Assembly (NCBI RefSeq): GCF_900185715.1
Contig: NZ_FYAS01000016.1
Location: forward strand, 1-64,000
DNA: 64,000 nucleotides
Source: Allobosea sp. CS1GBMeth4
GTDB lineage: Bacteria > Pseudomonadota > Alphaproteobacteria > Rhizobiales > Beijerinckiaceae
Direction: 5' to 3'
Position 1 is the first letter of the stretch. Every line of letters begins with the position of its first letter. The notes below the pieces were generated by a model. The model was not told where the DNA came from and searched no databases. It saw only the letters and a program-made list of their open reading frames with translations. A program made the position numbers and the translations under genes. Below, piece by piece: positions 53,454 to 61,773 of this stretch.

Positions 53454-54341
53454 TTACCCTCCGGCCGCCTTCGGCGCCGCGCCTCGCGCTCCCGGGCCGA
53501 AGCTCGCGACCAGTGCGCCGACCACGATCAGCACGCAGGAGACGGCCAGCAGCCAGCTCGCCGGCGCGTAGCCGGCGCTGACCAGGGTCACGGTCGAGAG
53601 CACCGGCGCGGCATAGGAGGCGACGCCGAGGAAGGCGACGTCGCCCTGCTTCATGCCGATGTCCCAGCAGATGAAGGCGAGGCCGATCGAGCCCAGCCCG
53701 AGCCCGAGCACGCCGCCCCATTCGACCGGGCTCGGCGTCCACAGGGTCGTCTCGAAAGCGAGATGGCAGGCGAAGGCGGGAACGGCGCAACCGAGCATGG
53801 TGATGGCGAGGCTCTCCGACGGCACCCCGGCGAAACGCCGCGACAGCACCGAATAGCTCGCCCAGACGAAGGCGCCGAGCGCCGCCAGCCCATGGCCGAG
53901 CTGGATTCCGGCACCGCCCGAGCCGATACCGCCGGAGATCAGCATCGCGGTCGCGAGAAGCCCGATCAGCGCCCCGATCAGATGCCGCGCCTTGAGCCCC
54001 CCGCCCGGCAGCAGCGCCGCGAACAGCACGATCAGCAACGGCCAGAGATAGTGGATCAGGTTGGCCTCCGCCGCCGGCGCCGTCTTCACCGCGGCATAGT
54101 ACAGCGCCGTATCGCCGAACGGACCGTAGAGCCCGAGCAGGAAGGAGGCCGGCGTCGGCCGCGCCAGATGCAGGCGGCCCCGCGCCGCCGCGATCGCCAG
54201 CACGAACACGCCGCCGATCACGAAGGTCATGCCGACGAGCTGGAAGGGCGGAACCCGCCCCGACATGGCGGTGAACAGCGCCAGCGTCGACCAGAGCAGG
54301 ATGGCGACGGAGCCGGTTGCGGTGGCGGTGCGGGAGGTCAT
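53454..54341 (-). CDS. EamA/DMT-family exporter, YddG-like
   Basis: 295 residues with about ten helices in two EamA repeats. The start ATGSVAILLWSTLALFTAMS and GPFGDTALYYAAVKTAPAAEA resemble aromatic amino-acid exporters of the YddG type. It is on the same strand as, and 70 bp behind, the dipeptidase gene, so it may belong to the GntR-controlled block and export an amino-acid product. Confidence 0.82.
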   Translation of the reverse strand: MTSRTATATGSVAILLWSTLALFTAMSGRVPPFQLVGMTFVIGGVFVLAIAAARGRLHLARPTPASFLLGLYGPFGDTALYYAAVKTAPAAEANLIHYLWPLLIVLFAALLPGGGLKARHLIGALIGLLATAMLISGGIGSGGAGIQLGHGLAALGAFVWASYSVLSRRFAGVPSESLAITMLGCAVPAFACHLAFETTLWTPSPVEWGGVLGLGLGSIGLAFICWDIGMKQGDVAFLGVASYAAPVLSTVTLVSAGYAPASWLLAVSCVLIVVGALVASFGPGARGAAPKAAGG

Positions 54342-54411
54342 GACGGGCGCGGCTCGAACGTTCGCGCCGGGTTAGCAGAGCGGCGCCGTCGTGCCTATCG
54401 CGAAACCCGCC

Positions 54412-55410
54412 TCAGCCGGGAAGCGCCAGCCGCAGATAGTTCTCCCCGAGAATGCCCCGGATCTCCTGCGCTCCGAAGCCTTCCGCCTCCAGCGCGGCGA
54501 GCAGATCGCCGAACTGCTCCGGCTGGAAGAAGTGCCAAGGCGGCTCGGGGTAGCCGCGCGGCCAGCGTCCTCTCGCGGTGTGATAGAACCCGTAATCGCT
54601 GTCCTCGAGAAACATGAAGTCGAGCCCGAGGCCGACCCTGCCCGGCCCGGCGAGTCCGGCGATATGCGAAAGGTGCCGCGCCATCGCCTGCGGAATCTGT
54701 GGCCCGGCGGCGCCGAGGAACATGCCGACGCCGTTGACACCGATATAGCCGCCGCGCGCGGCGCAGGCCCTGATCTGCTCGTCACTGATGTTGCGCTCGT
54801 GCTCGTGGAGCGCCCGCGCATTGGAATGGGAGAAGATCGGCAGCGCGGCCAGCTCGGCCTCCAGCGCATCGAGGCTCGTCCGCGCGCCGCAATGGCTGAG
54901 ATCGATGCGCATGCCGCAGGCGTCCATGCGCGCGAGCAGCCGCCGGCCCAGCGCCGAAAGCCCGCCATTGCGCGGCTCATGGCAGCCATCGGCGAAGGGA
55001 TTGGCCTCGTTATAGGCCAGGATGGCGCGGTCGATTCCCGCTGCGCGGAAGGCCTCGACCAGATCGAGATCGGGCGCGAACGGCGTGGCCGACTGGAAAT
55101 GGAAGGAGACCGACAGCTTCCCGTCCGTCTTCGCCTGCCAGATCGAGGCCGCGTCCGCGGCGATCGTCAGCCAGTCGCCCGCGGCCGCGATCTCGCGGCG
55201 TAGGAAGCCGAGCCGGGCCATCGCCTCGACCGGTCCGTCGGCTCCGGCTGCGACGGTGAGCGAGATGTGATCGCAGCCCTGCGCCCGAAAGCGCGCCAGT
55301 TGCGCGCCGAGCCTTGCCCCCGGCGGCAGGAAGGCCTTCGCCCAGGGCAGCAGCCCGTCGCAGACGATCGCATCCGCGAGCGCCGGCCTCGCCTCGCGCC
55401 ATTCCGTCAT
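54412..55410 (-). CDS. Membrane dipeptidase (peptidase M19)-like protein
   Basis: 332 residues. Family regions include ILAYNEANPFADGC (the bridging Glu), MRIDLSHCG and PIFSHSNARAL (the His ligands). The N-terminal H-x-D metal motif of typical M19 enzymes is replaced by CDGLLPW, so the metal site is altered. It may hydrolyse a dipeptide or related amide, or only bind it. AGAGGAG before the ATG supports this start. It follows the aminotransferase by 11 bp in one operon. Confidence 0.8.
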   Translation of the reverse strand: MTEWREARPALADAIVCDGLLPWAKAFLPPGARLGAQLARFRAQGCDHISLTVAAGADGPVEAMARLGFLRREIAAAGDWLTIAADAASIWQAKTDGKLSVSFHFQSATPFAPDLDLVEAFRAAGIDRAILAYNEANPFADGCHEPRNGGLSALGRRLLARMDACGMRIDLSHCGARTSLDALEAELAALPIFSHSNARALHEHERNISDEQIRACAARGGYIGVNGVGMFLGAAGPQIPQAMARHLSHIAGLAGPGRVGLGLDFMFLEDSDYGFYHTARGRWPRGYPEPPWHFFQPEQFGDLLAALEAEGFGAQEIRGILGENYLRLALPG

Positions 55411-55421
55411 TGCCGCTCCTC

Positions 55422-56588
55422 TCACAGGCCGAGCGCGGCGCGGACGCGCGTACCCAGGCCGCGCAGGCGCTCGACCGGCTCGTTGGCGTAGACGAAGCGG
55501 ACGTACTGCGCGCCATGGCTCTCGCCCCAGCCGGTCATCGCGGTGGCGCAGACGCCCTGCTCGAGCAGGCGCTCCGACATCGCCGCGCCGTCGAGGCCGA
55601 AATCACTGACCCGCAGCAGCAGCGACCAGCCACCGCCGGGAATGCCGACGGGCAGGCCCCGCAATTCCGCCAGGATGCAATCCCGCCTTGCCTGCAGTTC
55701 GTCGACATAAGGCGTCAGCGTCGCCGCGGAGTTCTCGAGCGCGGTCGCGACCGCGTCCTGCCCGATGCCGACCGGCACCACGACATTGGCGAGCGAGACG
55801 GCGACGAGGTCGGGCATGAACGCTTCGGGCGCGACGATCCAGCCGACGCGCCAGCCGATCATCCGCAGCTCCTTGGCCGAGGAGCCGACCGTGATCGTCC
55901 GCTCCGCCATGCCGGGCAGCCCGGCCGGATGCAGCACCGGCCGCCCGTCGAAGAGCAGCCGCTCCATCGCCGTGTCGACGATCAGCAGCAGGTCGTGCGC
56001 CACGCAGAGCTCGGCGACGAGCGCCCAGTCGCCGGCGTCGAGGCAGCCGCCCGACGGCATCGACGGCGACATCAGCAGCATGGCCGTGGTCTTCGGCCCG
56101 ATGCTCGCCCGCAGCGCCTGCCGGTCGAGCCGCCATTCGCCGCCCGGCTCGAAGACGAAGGGCACGAAGCGCGGCACGCCGCCGGCGAGCCGCACCCGGT
56201 TGATCAGCCCGGCATAGGTCGGGTCGGTGACGACAACCTCGTCGCCGACCTCGATCGTCGCCAGCAGCACATTGAGGATGCCGGAGAGACCGCCGGCCGA
56301 GATCACGCAATTGCGCTCGCCGCTGTAGCTCACGCCGGATACCGCCGAGACGTGGCGGGCGGCGACCTCGCGCAGGCGCGGCTGGCCGATGAAGGGCAGA
56401 TAGCTGTTGTCGGCATCCTCGCCGGCGGCGCGGACCGTGCGCGCAATCGCCGCCGGATCCGGCGGGATGTCGGTGTCGAGATTCTCCAACCGCAGGAAAT
56501 CCTTGCCCGAGGCGTCGGCGATTGATCCCATGCGGTCGACGCCGATTCCGGCGATATGGCGCAGGCGGGCTGGACGAGAGCGCGACAT
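55422..56588 (-). CDS. Class I/II PLP-dependent aminotransferase
   Basis: 388 residues. The Schiff-base Lys is Lys239 (GSSAKELRMIGWRVGW) and the cofactor Asp is Asp205. The usual SPxNPTG reads SPSMPSG (Asn to Met177) and the DEAY tyrosine is lost (VDTAMERL), so the active site is atypical. It probably transaminates an amino acid released by the co-transcribed dipeptidase. GAGGTG seven bases before the ATG is the ribosome-binding site. The start region overlaps the divergent GntR operator. Confidence 0.83.
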   Translation of the reverse strand: MSRSRPARLRHIAGIGVDRMGSIADASGKDFLRLENLDTDIPPDPAAIARTVRAAGEDADNSYLPFIGQPRLREVAARHVSAVSGVSYSGERNCVISAGGLSGILNVLLATIEVGDEVVVTDPTYAGLINRVRLAGGVPRFVPFVFEPGGEWRLDRQALRASIGPKTTAMLLMSPSMPSGGCLDAGDWALVAELCVAHDLLLIVDTAMERLLFDGRPVLHPAGLPGMAERTITVGSSAKELRMIGWRVGWIVAPEAFMPDLVAVSLANVVVPVGIGQDAVATALENSAATLTPYVDELQARRDCILAELRGLPVGIPGGGWSLLLRVSDFGLDGAAMSERLLEQGVCATAMTGWGESHGAQYVRFVYANEPVERLRGLGTRVRAALGL

Positions 56589-56599
56589 CGTGACACCTC

Positions 56600-56622
56600 A
56601 TTTCATATATTATCTATGAAAT
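56600..56622. promoter_or_regulatory. GntR operator with overlapping divergent promoters
   Basis: ATTTCATA (56600-56607) and TATGAAAT (56615-56622) form a perfect 8-bp inverted repeat around a 7-bp AT-rich spacer. TATTAT on the plus strand and GATAAT on the minus strand inside it could be -10 boxes for gntR and the aminotransferase. The 44-bp gap between the two ATGs holds nothing else, so autoregulation and shared repression are likely. Confidence 0.7.
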
Positions 56623-56632
56623 CATACGAACC

Positions 56633-57289
56633 ATGAGCTTTCAAGACGAGAGCGAGGCCGGCGCCTCGCTGACCGGCCGCATCGCCAGGAGCCTGGCGCA
56701 GCGCATTCTCACCGGAGCGCTGGCGCCGGGGGCAGCCGTGCGTCAGGACCATGTCGCGGCCGAGTTCGGCGCCAGCCATGTCCCGGTTCGGGAGGCCTTC
56801 CGCACGCTGGAGGCCCAGGGGCTTCTGATCAGCGAGCCGCGGCGCGGCGTGCGGGTCGCCCCCCTGGACCCCGGCCTGGTCCTGGAGGTGACGGCGATGC
56901 GCGCCGCACTGGAGGTTCTCGCCCTGCGCCGCGGCTTCGCCAGGCTCGGCCCGGCCGAGCTCGAAACCGCCGCGGCGGCGCTGGCCGAGGCCGAGGCGAG
57001 CGACGACGTGCAGCTCTGGGAGGCGGCCAATCGCCGCTTTCACCACGCGATCACCGCTCCCTGCGGCATGCAGCGCCTGCTGGCGACGATCGAGGGCCTG
57101 CAGCGGACGAGCGCGCGCTTCTTGTTCGCGGCCTGGCGCGAGCTCGACTGGCAGCCGCGTTCGGAGGCGGAGCACCGGCACATCCTCGCGGAGCTGGCAG
57201 CGGGGCGGATCGACGCCGCCGCCCGAGCGCTCGAAGCCCATATCCTCGCGGCGGGCGACGCGCTGGCGGCGAGATTGGCCTCCGCCTGA
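56633..57289 (+). CDS. GntR-family regulator with FCD domain
   Basis: 218 residues. The winged helix is IAQRILTGAL-type (LAQRILTGALAPGAAVRQDH, VPVREAFRTLEAQGLL). The helical FCD effector domain has likely metal/ligand His and Arg residues (AANRRFHHAITAPCG, EHRHILAEL). It should repress the aminotransferase-dipeptidase block until an amino acid or organic acid binds. No ribosome-binding site is seen and the presumed start of transcription lies about 10 bases upstream, so translation may be nearly leaderless. Confidence 0.88.
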   Translation: MSFQDESEAGASLTGRIARSLAQRILTGALAPGAAVRQDHVAAEFGASHVPVREAFRTLEAQGLLISEPRRGVRVAPLDPGLVLEVTAMRAALEVLALRRGFARLGPAELETAAAALAEAEASDDVQLWEAANRRFHHAITAPCGMQRLLATIEGLQRTSARFLFAAWRELDWQPRSEAEHRHILAELAAGRIDAAARALEAHILAAGDALAARLASA

Positions 57290-57387
57290 CGCATTGCCCC
57301 GGCGCAGCTTCTGGGCGATGGCGGCCATGCACGCCGCGCCGCGCCGACCGATTGACCGCGCCGGGAGACGGAGGCAAGCGTCTGGGC

Positions 57388-58584
57388 ATGACCACGCTCC
57401 CCCTGCCGACCGCCGCCCGCCCGCTGATGCCGGTCCTGGCGGCTCTCAGCGTCGCCCATCTGCTCAACGACCTGATCCAGTCGATGATCCCGGCGGTCTA
57501 CCCGCTGATCAAGGAGAGCTATCGCCTCGATTTCGTGCAGATCGGCCTGATCACCCTGGCCTTCCAGGTCACCTCGTCGCTGCTGCAGCCGGTCCTCGGC
57601 TATCTCACCGACAGGAAGCCCTGGCCCTATGCGATGGTCGCCGGCATGGGCGCGACCTTGGCCGGCCTGCTCTCGCTCGCCTTCGCCCAGAGCTACCCGA
57701 TGGTGCTGGTCGCCGCCGCTCTGGTCGGCACCGGCTCCGCCGTCTTCCATCCCGAGGCGACGCGCATGGCCCGCCATGCCGCCGCCGGCCGGCAGGGGCT
57801 GGCGCAGGGCGTCTTCCAGGTCGGCGGCCATGCCGGCTATGCGGTCGGCCCGCTGCTCGCCGCCGCCATCGTCGTGCCGAACGGACAGCACAGCCTGTCC
57901 TGGTTCTCCGGCATCGTGCTCGTCGCCATGCTGCTGATGGCCTGGATCGGCTCGCGCTATACCGCCTTCCGCCGCGAGCAGGCCGCCTCGAAGGCCCAGG
58001 CCGACGACGTCGCCGCGCATGGCATGTCGCGGTCTCGCGTCCTGCTCGCCATGGCGGTGCTGATCGCCATCCTGTTCTCGAAGAACGCCTATACGGCCTC
58101 CTTCACCTCCTACTACACCTTCTATCTGATCGAGCGCTTCCAGGTGCCGCTGCAGCTCTCGCAGATCCTGCTCTTCCTCTATCTCGTCGTCGGCGCGGTC
58201 GGCGTGATCATCGGCGGCATGATCGGCGACCGGATCGGCCGCCATCGCGTGATCTGGCTGTCGATCCTGGGCTGTCTGCCCTTCGCGCTCGCCCTGCCCT
58301 ATGCCGACCTCCTCTGGACCGCGATCCTGAGCATCGTCATCAGCTTCATCATGGCGAGCGCCTTCTCGGCGATCCTGATCTACGCGATCGATCTGGTGCC
58401 GCATCGGGTCGGGCTGGTCGGCGGGCTGTTCTACGGCCTCGCCTTCGGTCTCGGCGGCCTCGCAGCGGCGGGCCTCGGCGCGCTCGCCGACAGGATCGGC
58501 ATCGTCCAGGTCTTCGCGCTCTGCGCCTGGCTGCCGGCCTTCGGCCTCCTCACCTTCCTGTTGCCGAAGGGCGCGCGTAGCTGA
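57388..58584 (+). CDS. MFS transporter, fosmidomycin-resistance (Fsr)-like
   Basis: 398 residues with about 12 helices. AHLLNDLIQSMIPAVYPL and HPEATRMARHAAAGRQGLAQ with FQVGGHAGYAVGPL are hallmarks of the Fsr subfamily of drug:H+ antiporters. It exports a small compound; the natural substrate is unknown. It lies 98 bp behind gntR on the same strand and might be regulated with it. The ATG at 57388 starts just before helix 1. Confidence 0.87.
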   Translation: MTTLPLPTAARPLMPVLAALSVAHLLNDLIQSMIPAVYPLIKESYRLDFVQIGLITLAFQVTSSLLQPVLGYLTDRKPWPYAMVAGMGATLAGLLSLAFAQSYPMVLVAAALVGTGSAVFHPEATRMARHAAAGRQGLAQGVFQVGGHAGYAVGPLLAAAIVVPNGQHSLSWFSGIVLVAMLLMAWIGSRYTAFRREQAASKAQADDVAAHGMSRSRVLLAMAVLIAILFSKNAYTASFTSYYTFYLIERFQVPLQLSQILLFLYLVVGAVGVIIGGMIGDRIGRHRVIWLSILGCLPFALALPYADLLWTAILSIVISFIMASAFSAILIYAIDLVPHRVGLVGGLFYGLAFGLGGLAAAGLGALADRIGIVQVFALCAWLPAFGLLTFLLPKGARS

Positions 58585-58591
58585 GGCTCGC

Positions 58592-58632
58592 CGTCATTCG
58601 GGGCTTCGCGCAGCAAAGAGCCCGGAATGACG
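58592..58632. repeat. REP-like intergenic palindrome
   Basis: CGTCATTC (58592-58599) pairs with GAATGACG (58625-58632) and GGGCT with AGCCC inside, with a TTCGCGCAGCAAAG loop. It belongs to the same CGTCATT...AATGACG class as the copy inside the glycosyltransferase gene at 498. It lies between the MFS gene and the phaB terminator. Confidence 0.75.
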
Positions 58633-58662
58633 AAACGGCCACGCGAAGCCTGGCAGAACGAA

Positions 58663-58692
58663 GAAGGGCGGAGCCAGCCGGCTCCGCCCTTC
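58663..58692 (-). terminator. Terminator of the phaA-phaB operon
   Basis: Perfect 13-bp stem (58663-58675 with 58680-58692, GAAGGGCGGAGCC arm) with a 4-nt loop, followed on the minus strand by TTCGTTC; 22 bp past the phaB stop. Confidence 0.88.
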
Positions 58693-58714
58693 TCATGTCA
58701 GCCGATGAGCGGCG

Positions 58715-59440
58715 TCAGGCCATGTATTGCCCGCCATTGGCGGTCAGCGTCGAGCCGGTGATGAAGCCGGCATCGTCGCTCGCCAGGAACGCCACGGCTC
58801 GCGCGATCTCCTCGGGCTCGCCGAGGCGGCCGACCGGGATATGCGGCAGGATCGACTTCTCGACCACGGCAGGATCGATCGCCTTGACCATCTCCGTCGC
58901 GATGTAGCCGGGACAGATCGCGTTCACGGTGATGCCGGCCCGCGCCCCCTCCTGCGCCAGCGCCTTGACGAAGCCGATGTCGCCCGCCTTGGCCGCGGAG
59001 TAGTTGACCTGGCCCATCTGGCCCTTCTGGCCGTTGATCGACGAAATGCAGATGACGCGGCCGAACCTGCGCGCGCGCATGCCCTCCCAGACCGGGCGGG
59101 TCATGTTGAACAGCGAGTTGAGATTGGTGTTGATGACGGCGTTCCACTGCTCCTTGGTCATCTTGTGGAACATGCCGTCGCGCGTGATGCCGGCATTGTT
59201 GACGAGCACGTCGACCGGGCCGAGCTCGGCCTCGACCTTGGCGATGCCGGCGACGCAGGAATCATAGTCCGAGACGTCCCATTTGTAGGCCTTGACGCCG
59301 GTTTCGCCGGTGAACCTGGCGGCCGCCTCGTCATTGCCGCCATAATTCGCCGCGACCGTGTAGCCCGCCGCCTGAAGCGCCTTGCAGATCGCCGCGCCGA
59401 TGCCGCGCGTTCCCCCCGTCACCAGTGCAACTCTCGCCAT
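58715..59440 (-). CDS. phaB: Acetoacetyl-CoA reductase
   Basis: 241 residues, short-chain dehydrogenase. The cofactor loop is VTGGTRGIGAA; the catalytic triad is Ser134, Tyr147 and Lys151 (SINGQKGQMGQVNYSAAKAG). It reduces acetoacetyl-CoA to (R)-3-hydroxybutyryl-CoA with NADPH, the second step of PHB synthesis. It ends the phaA operon. Confidence 0.96.
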   Translation of the reverse strand: MARVALVTGGTRGIGAAICKALQAAGYTVAANYGGNDEAAARFTGETGVKAYKWDVSDYDSCVAGIAKVEAELGPVDVLVNNAGITRDGMFHKMTKEQWNAVINTNLNSLFNMTRPVWEGMRARRFGRVICISSINGQKGQMGQVNYSAAKAGDIGFVKALAQEGARAGITVNAICPGYIATEMVKAIDPAVVEKSILPHIPVGRLGEPEEIARAVAFLASDDAGFITGSTLTANGGQYMA

Positions 59441-59475
59441 CGTCTTCTCCCCTCTGAGGCCGGCTGTTAACCGCG

Positions 59476-59691
59476 TTATTGTTTGCCGAGATCGAGACCG
59501 GGCTCGTAAGCCCGGTCGACATCCTTGATGATCGCCTGACCGCAGATCACCCGCCCCGACGTCGCGTCATAGGTCAGGGTCGGGTGGCCGTAGAGCTCCC
59601 AGCCCCGGCTCAGCGCCTCCGAGACCCGATGACAGAAGGAGGCGTCGTCGGGGCCGGTCAGATAGCGGTAGAGCGTGGTCTGCTTCGGCAT
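59476..59691 (-). CDS. DUF1737 small protein within the pha operon
   Basis: 71 residues matching DUF1737: LYRYLTGPDDASFCHRVSEA, LSRGWELYGHPTLTYD, and CGQAIIKD. Function unknown; the fold looks like a small alpha/beta unit. It starts 10 bp after phaA and ends 35 bp before phaB, so it is co-transcribed with both and may modulate PHB metabolism, though that is inference from position. Confidence 0.85.
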   Translation of the reverse strand: MPKQTTLYRYLTGPDDASFCHRVSEALSRGWELYGHPTLTYDATSGRVICGQAIIKDVDRAYEPGLDLGKQ

Positions 59692-59701
59692 CGGCCGGCC
59701 C

Positions 59702-60880
59702 TCAGCGCTCCACCGCCAACGCGATGCCCATGCCGCCGCCGATGCAGAGCGTGGCGAGCCCCTTCCTGGCGTCGCGCCTGGCCATCTCGTGCAGCAGCGT
59801 CACCAGCACGCGCGCCCCCGAGGCGCCGATCGGATGGCCGATCGCGATCGCACCGCCATTGACGTTGACGATCGCCGGATCCCAGCCGAGATCCTTGTTC
59901 ACGGCCAGCGCCTGCGCCGCGAAGGCTTCGTTGGCCTCGACGAGATCGAGGTCGCCGATCTTCCAACCCGCCTTCTCCAGCGCCTTGCGCGTCGCCGGGA
60001 TCGGACCGGTGCCCATGATCGCCGGGTCGACGCCGGCCGTCGCCCAGGAGGCGATCCGCGCCAGCGGGGTGAGCCCGCGCCGGCTCGCCTCCTGCGCCGT
60101 CATCAGCACCAGGGCCGCGGCGCCGTCGTTGATGCCGGAGGCATTGCCGGCGGTGACCGTGCCGTCCTTCGCGAAGGCCGGCCTGAGCTTGGCCATCGAC
60201 TCCAGCGTCGCGCCCTCGCGAATGTACTCGTCGGCGTCGACGACGATGTCGCCCTTGCGGGTCGAGATCGTCACCGGCGCGATCTCGTCCTTGAACCGGC
60301 CGGCCTTCTTGGCGGCCTCGGCCTTGTTCTGCGAGCCGACGGCGAAGCTGTCCTGCTCCTCGCGCGTCAGCTGCCAGCGCGCCGCGACGTTCTCGGCCGT
60401 CGTGCCCATGTGATAGCCGTGGAAGATGTCCCAGAGCCCGTCCTTGATCATGGTGTCGACGAATTTCACGTCGCCCATCTTGGTCCCGGCGCGCATATGC
60501 GAGGCGTGGGTCGACTGCGACATCGATTCCTGGCCGCCGGCGACGATGATCCTGGCATCGCCATTGGCGATCTGCTGCATGCCGAGCGCCACCGCGCGCA
60601 GGCCCGAGCCGCAGACCTGATTGAGGCCCCAGGCGGTCGATTCCTGCGGCACGCCGGCATCCATCGCCGCCTTGCGCGCCGGATTCTGTCCCTGCGCCGC
60701 GGTCAGCACCTGGCCGAGGATGACCTCGTCGACTTCGGCGGCCTCGACCTTGGCGCGCTTCAGAACATCCTTGATCACCGCCGAACCGAGATCATGGGCG
60801 GGCGTATTGGCGAAGGCCCCGTTGAAGGCGCCGACCGCGGTGCGCGCCGCGCCGACGATCACGATGTCATTCTCAGCCAT
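59702..60880 (-). CDS. phaA: Acetyl-CoA acetyltransferase (beta-ketothiolase)
   Basis: 392 residues. The acyl-accepting Cys90 lies in [10 protein letters not shown]; the other catalytic blocks are [17 protein letters not shown] and [10 protein letters not shown]. It condenses two acetyl-CoA to acetoacetyl-CoA. First gene of phaA-DUF1737-phaB, divergent from phaR across 251 bp. No phaC is in the window. Confidence 0.96.
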   Translation of the reverse strand: MAENDIVIVGAARTAVGAFNGAFANTPAHDLGSAVIKDVLKRAKVEAAEVDEVILGQVLTAAQGQNPARKAAMDAGVPQESTAWGLNQVCGSGLRAVALGMQQIANGDARIIVAGGQESMSQSTHASHMRAGTKMGDVKFVDTMIKDGLWDIFHGYHMGTTAENVAARWQLTREEQDSFAVGSQNKAEAAKKAGRFKDEIAPVTISTRKGDIVVDADEYIREGATLESMAKLRPAFAKDGTVTAGNASGINDGAAALVLMTAQEASRRGLTPLARIASWATAGVDPAIMGTGPIPATRKALEKAGWKIGDLDLVEANEAFAAQALAVNKDLGWDPAIVNVNGGAIAIGHPIGASGARVLVTLLHEMARRDARKGLATLCIGGGMGIALAVER

Positions 60881-61131
60881 GGGCCTCGTCCTCCGGTTCT
60901 CTCCCGCCGGCCCACCCGGCCGGACGGCTTGTCGCGTCCACCTTCGAAGCGGCAGGCGACCGCGTCAAGACGGCGAGGCGGGGAAGCCCATCATCGAGGC
61001 AGTCCCGACGCGGCCGCGGCCCGCGCTCAAAAAACTTGCAGCGAACAACCGAAGGGTTATCGTTCTCGTCGAGACCGTTCTCCGGCGTTGCCCGCCTCGG
61101 GTCATGACCGCAACAAGCCGCGTGGGTGTCG

Positions 61132-61713
61132 ATGGCCAGCGACAAAGAACCGACTGTCATCAAGAAATACGCCAATCGCCGGCTATACCACACGGGTACG
61201 AGCTCCTACGTCACGCTGGAGGATTTGGCCGGCCTGGTCCGCAAGGGCGAGGACTTCGTCGTCTATGACGCCAAGAGCGGCGAGGACATCACCCGCTCGG
61301 TGCTGGCCCAGATCATCTTCGAGGAAGAGAGCAAGGACGGGCAGAATCTTCTGCCGATCACCTTCCTGCGTCAGCTCATCCGCTTCTACGGCGACAGCAT
61401 GCAGGCGCTGGTGCCGCGCTATCTCGAGTTCTCGATGGAGAACCTGACCCAGGAACAGAACAAGATCCGCGAGCAGATGAGCAAGGCCTTCGGCGCCGGC
61501 GCGATCGACGCTCTCCAGGCCCAGACGCGCGCCAACATGGCGATGTTCACCGAGGCCTTCCGGCTGTTCAACCCGTTCGCGGCCGCCGCCGCGACGAAAG
61601 CCCGCGGCGAAGCCGGGGCGTCGGCCCAGAGCGAGAACGGCGAGCTCGGCGACCTCAAGCGCGAGCTCAACGAGATGCGCGAGCGGCTCGACCGGCTGGC
61701 CAGGGAGAAGTGA
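61132..61713 (+). CDS. phaR: PHA synthesis repressor PhaR
   Basis: 193 residues. The N-terminal DNA-binding region is IKKYANRRLYHTGTSSYVTL (residues 11-30); two PHB-accumulation regulatory domains follow (VYDAKSGEDITRSVLAQII, LRQLIRFYGDSMQAL), then a polar coiled-coil tail. It binds nascent PHB, releasing phasin and pha promoters. ATG at 61132 is preferred; an in-frame GTG lies two codons upstream. In the upstream region CTTGCAG near 61030 may be a -35 or PhaR-type site, not proven. Confidence 0.95.
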   Translation: MASDKEPTVIKKYANRRLYHTGTSSYVTLEDLAGLVRKGEDFVVYDAKSGEDITRSVLAQIIFEEESKDGQNLLPITFLRQLIRFYGDSMQALVPRYLEFSMENLTQEQNKIREQMSKAFGAGAIDALQAQTRANMAMFTEAFRLFNPFAAAAATKARGEAGASAQSENGELGDLKRELNEMRERLDRLAREK

Positions 61714-61773
61714 GGCTGCGACGCCCGCCGTTCCCGGGCAGCCCTGTCCGGGGCGGGCCGGGCGGACGCCCGC

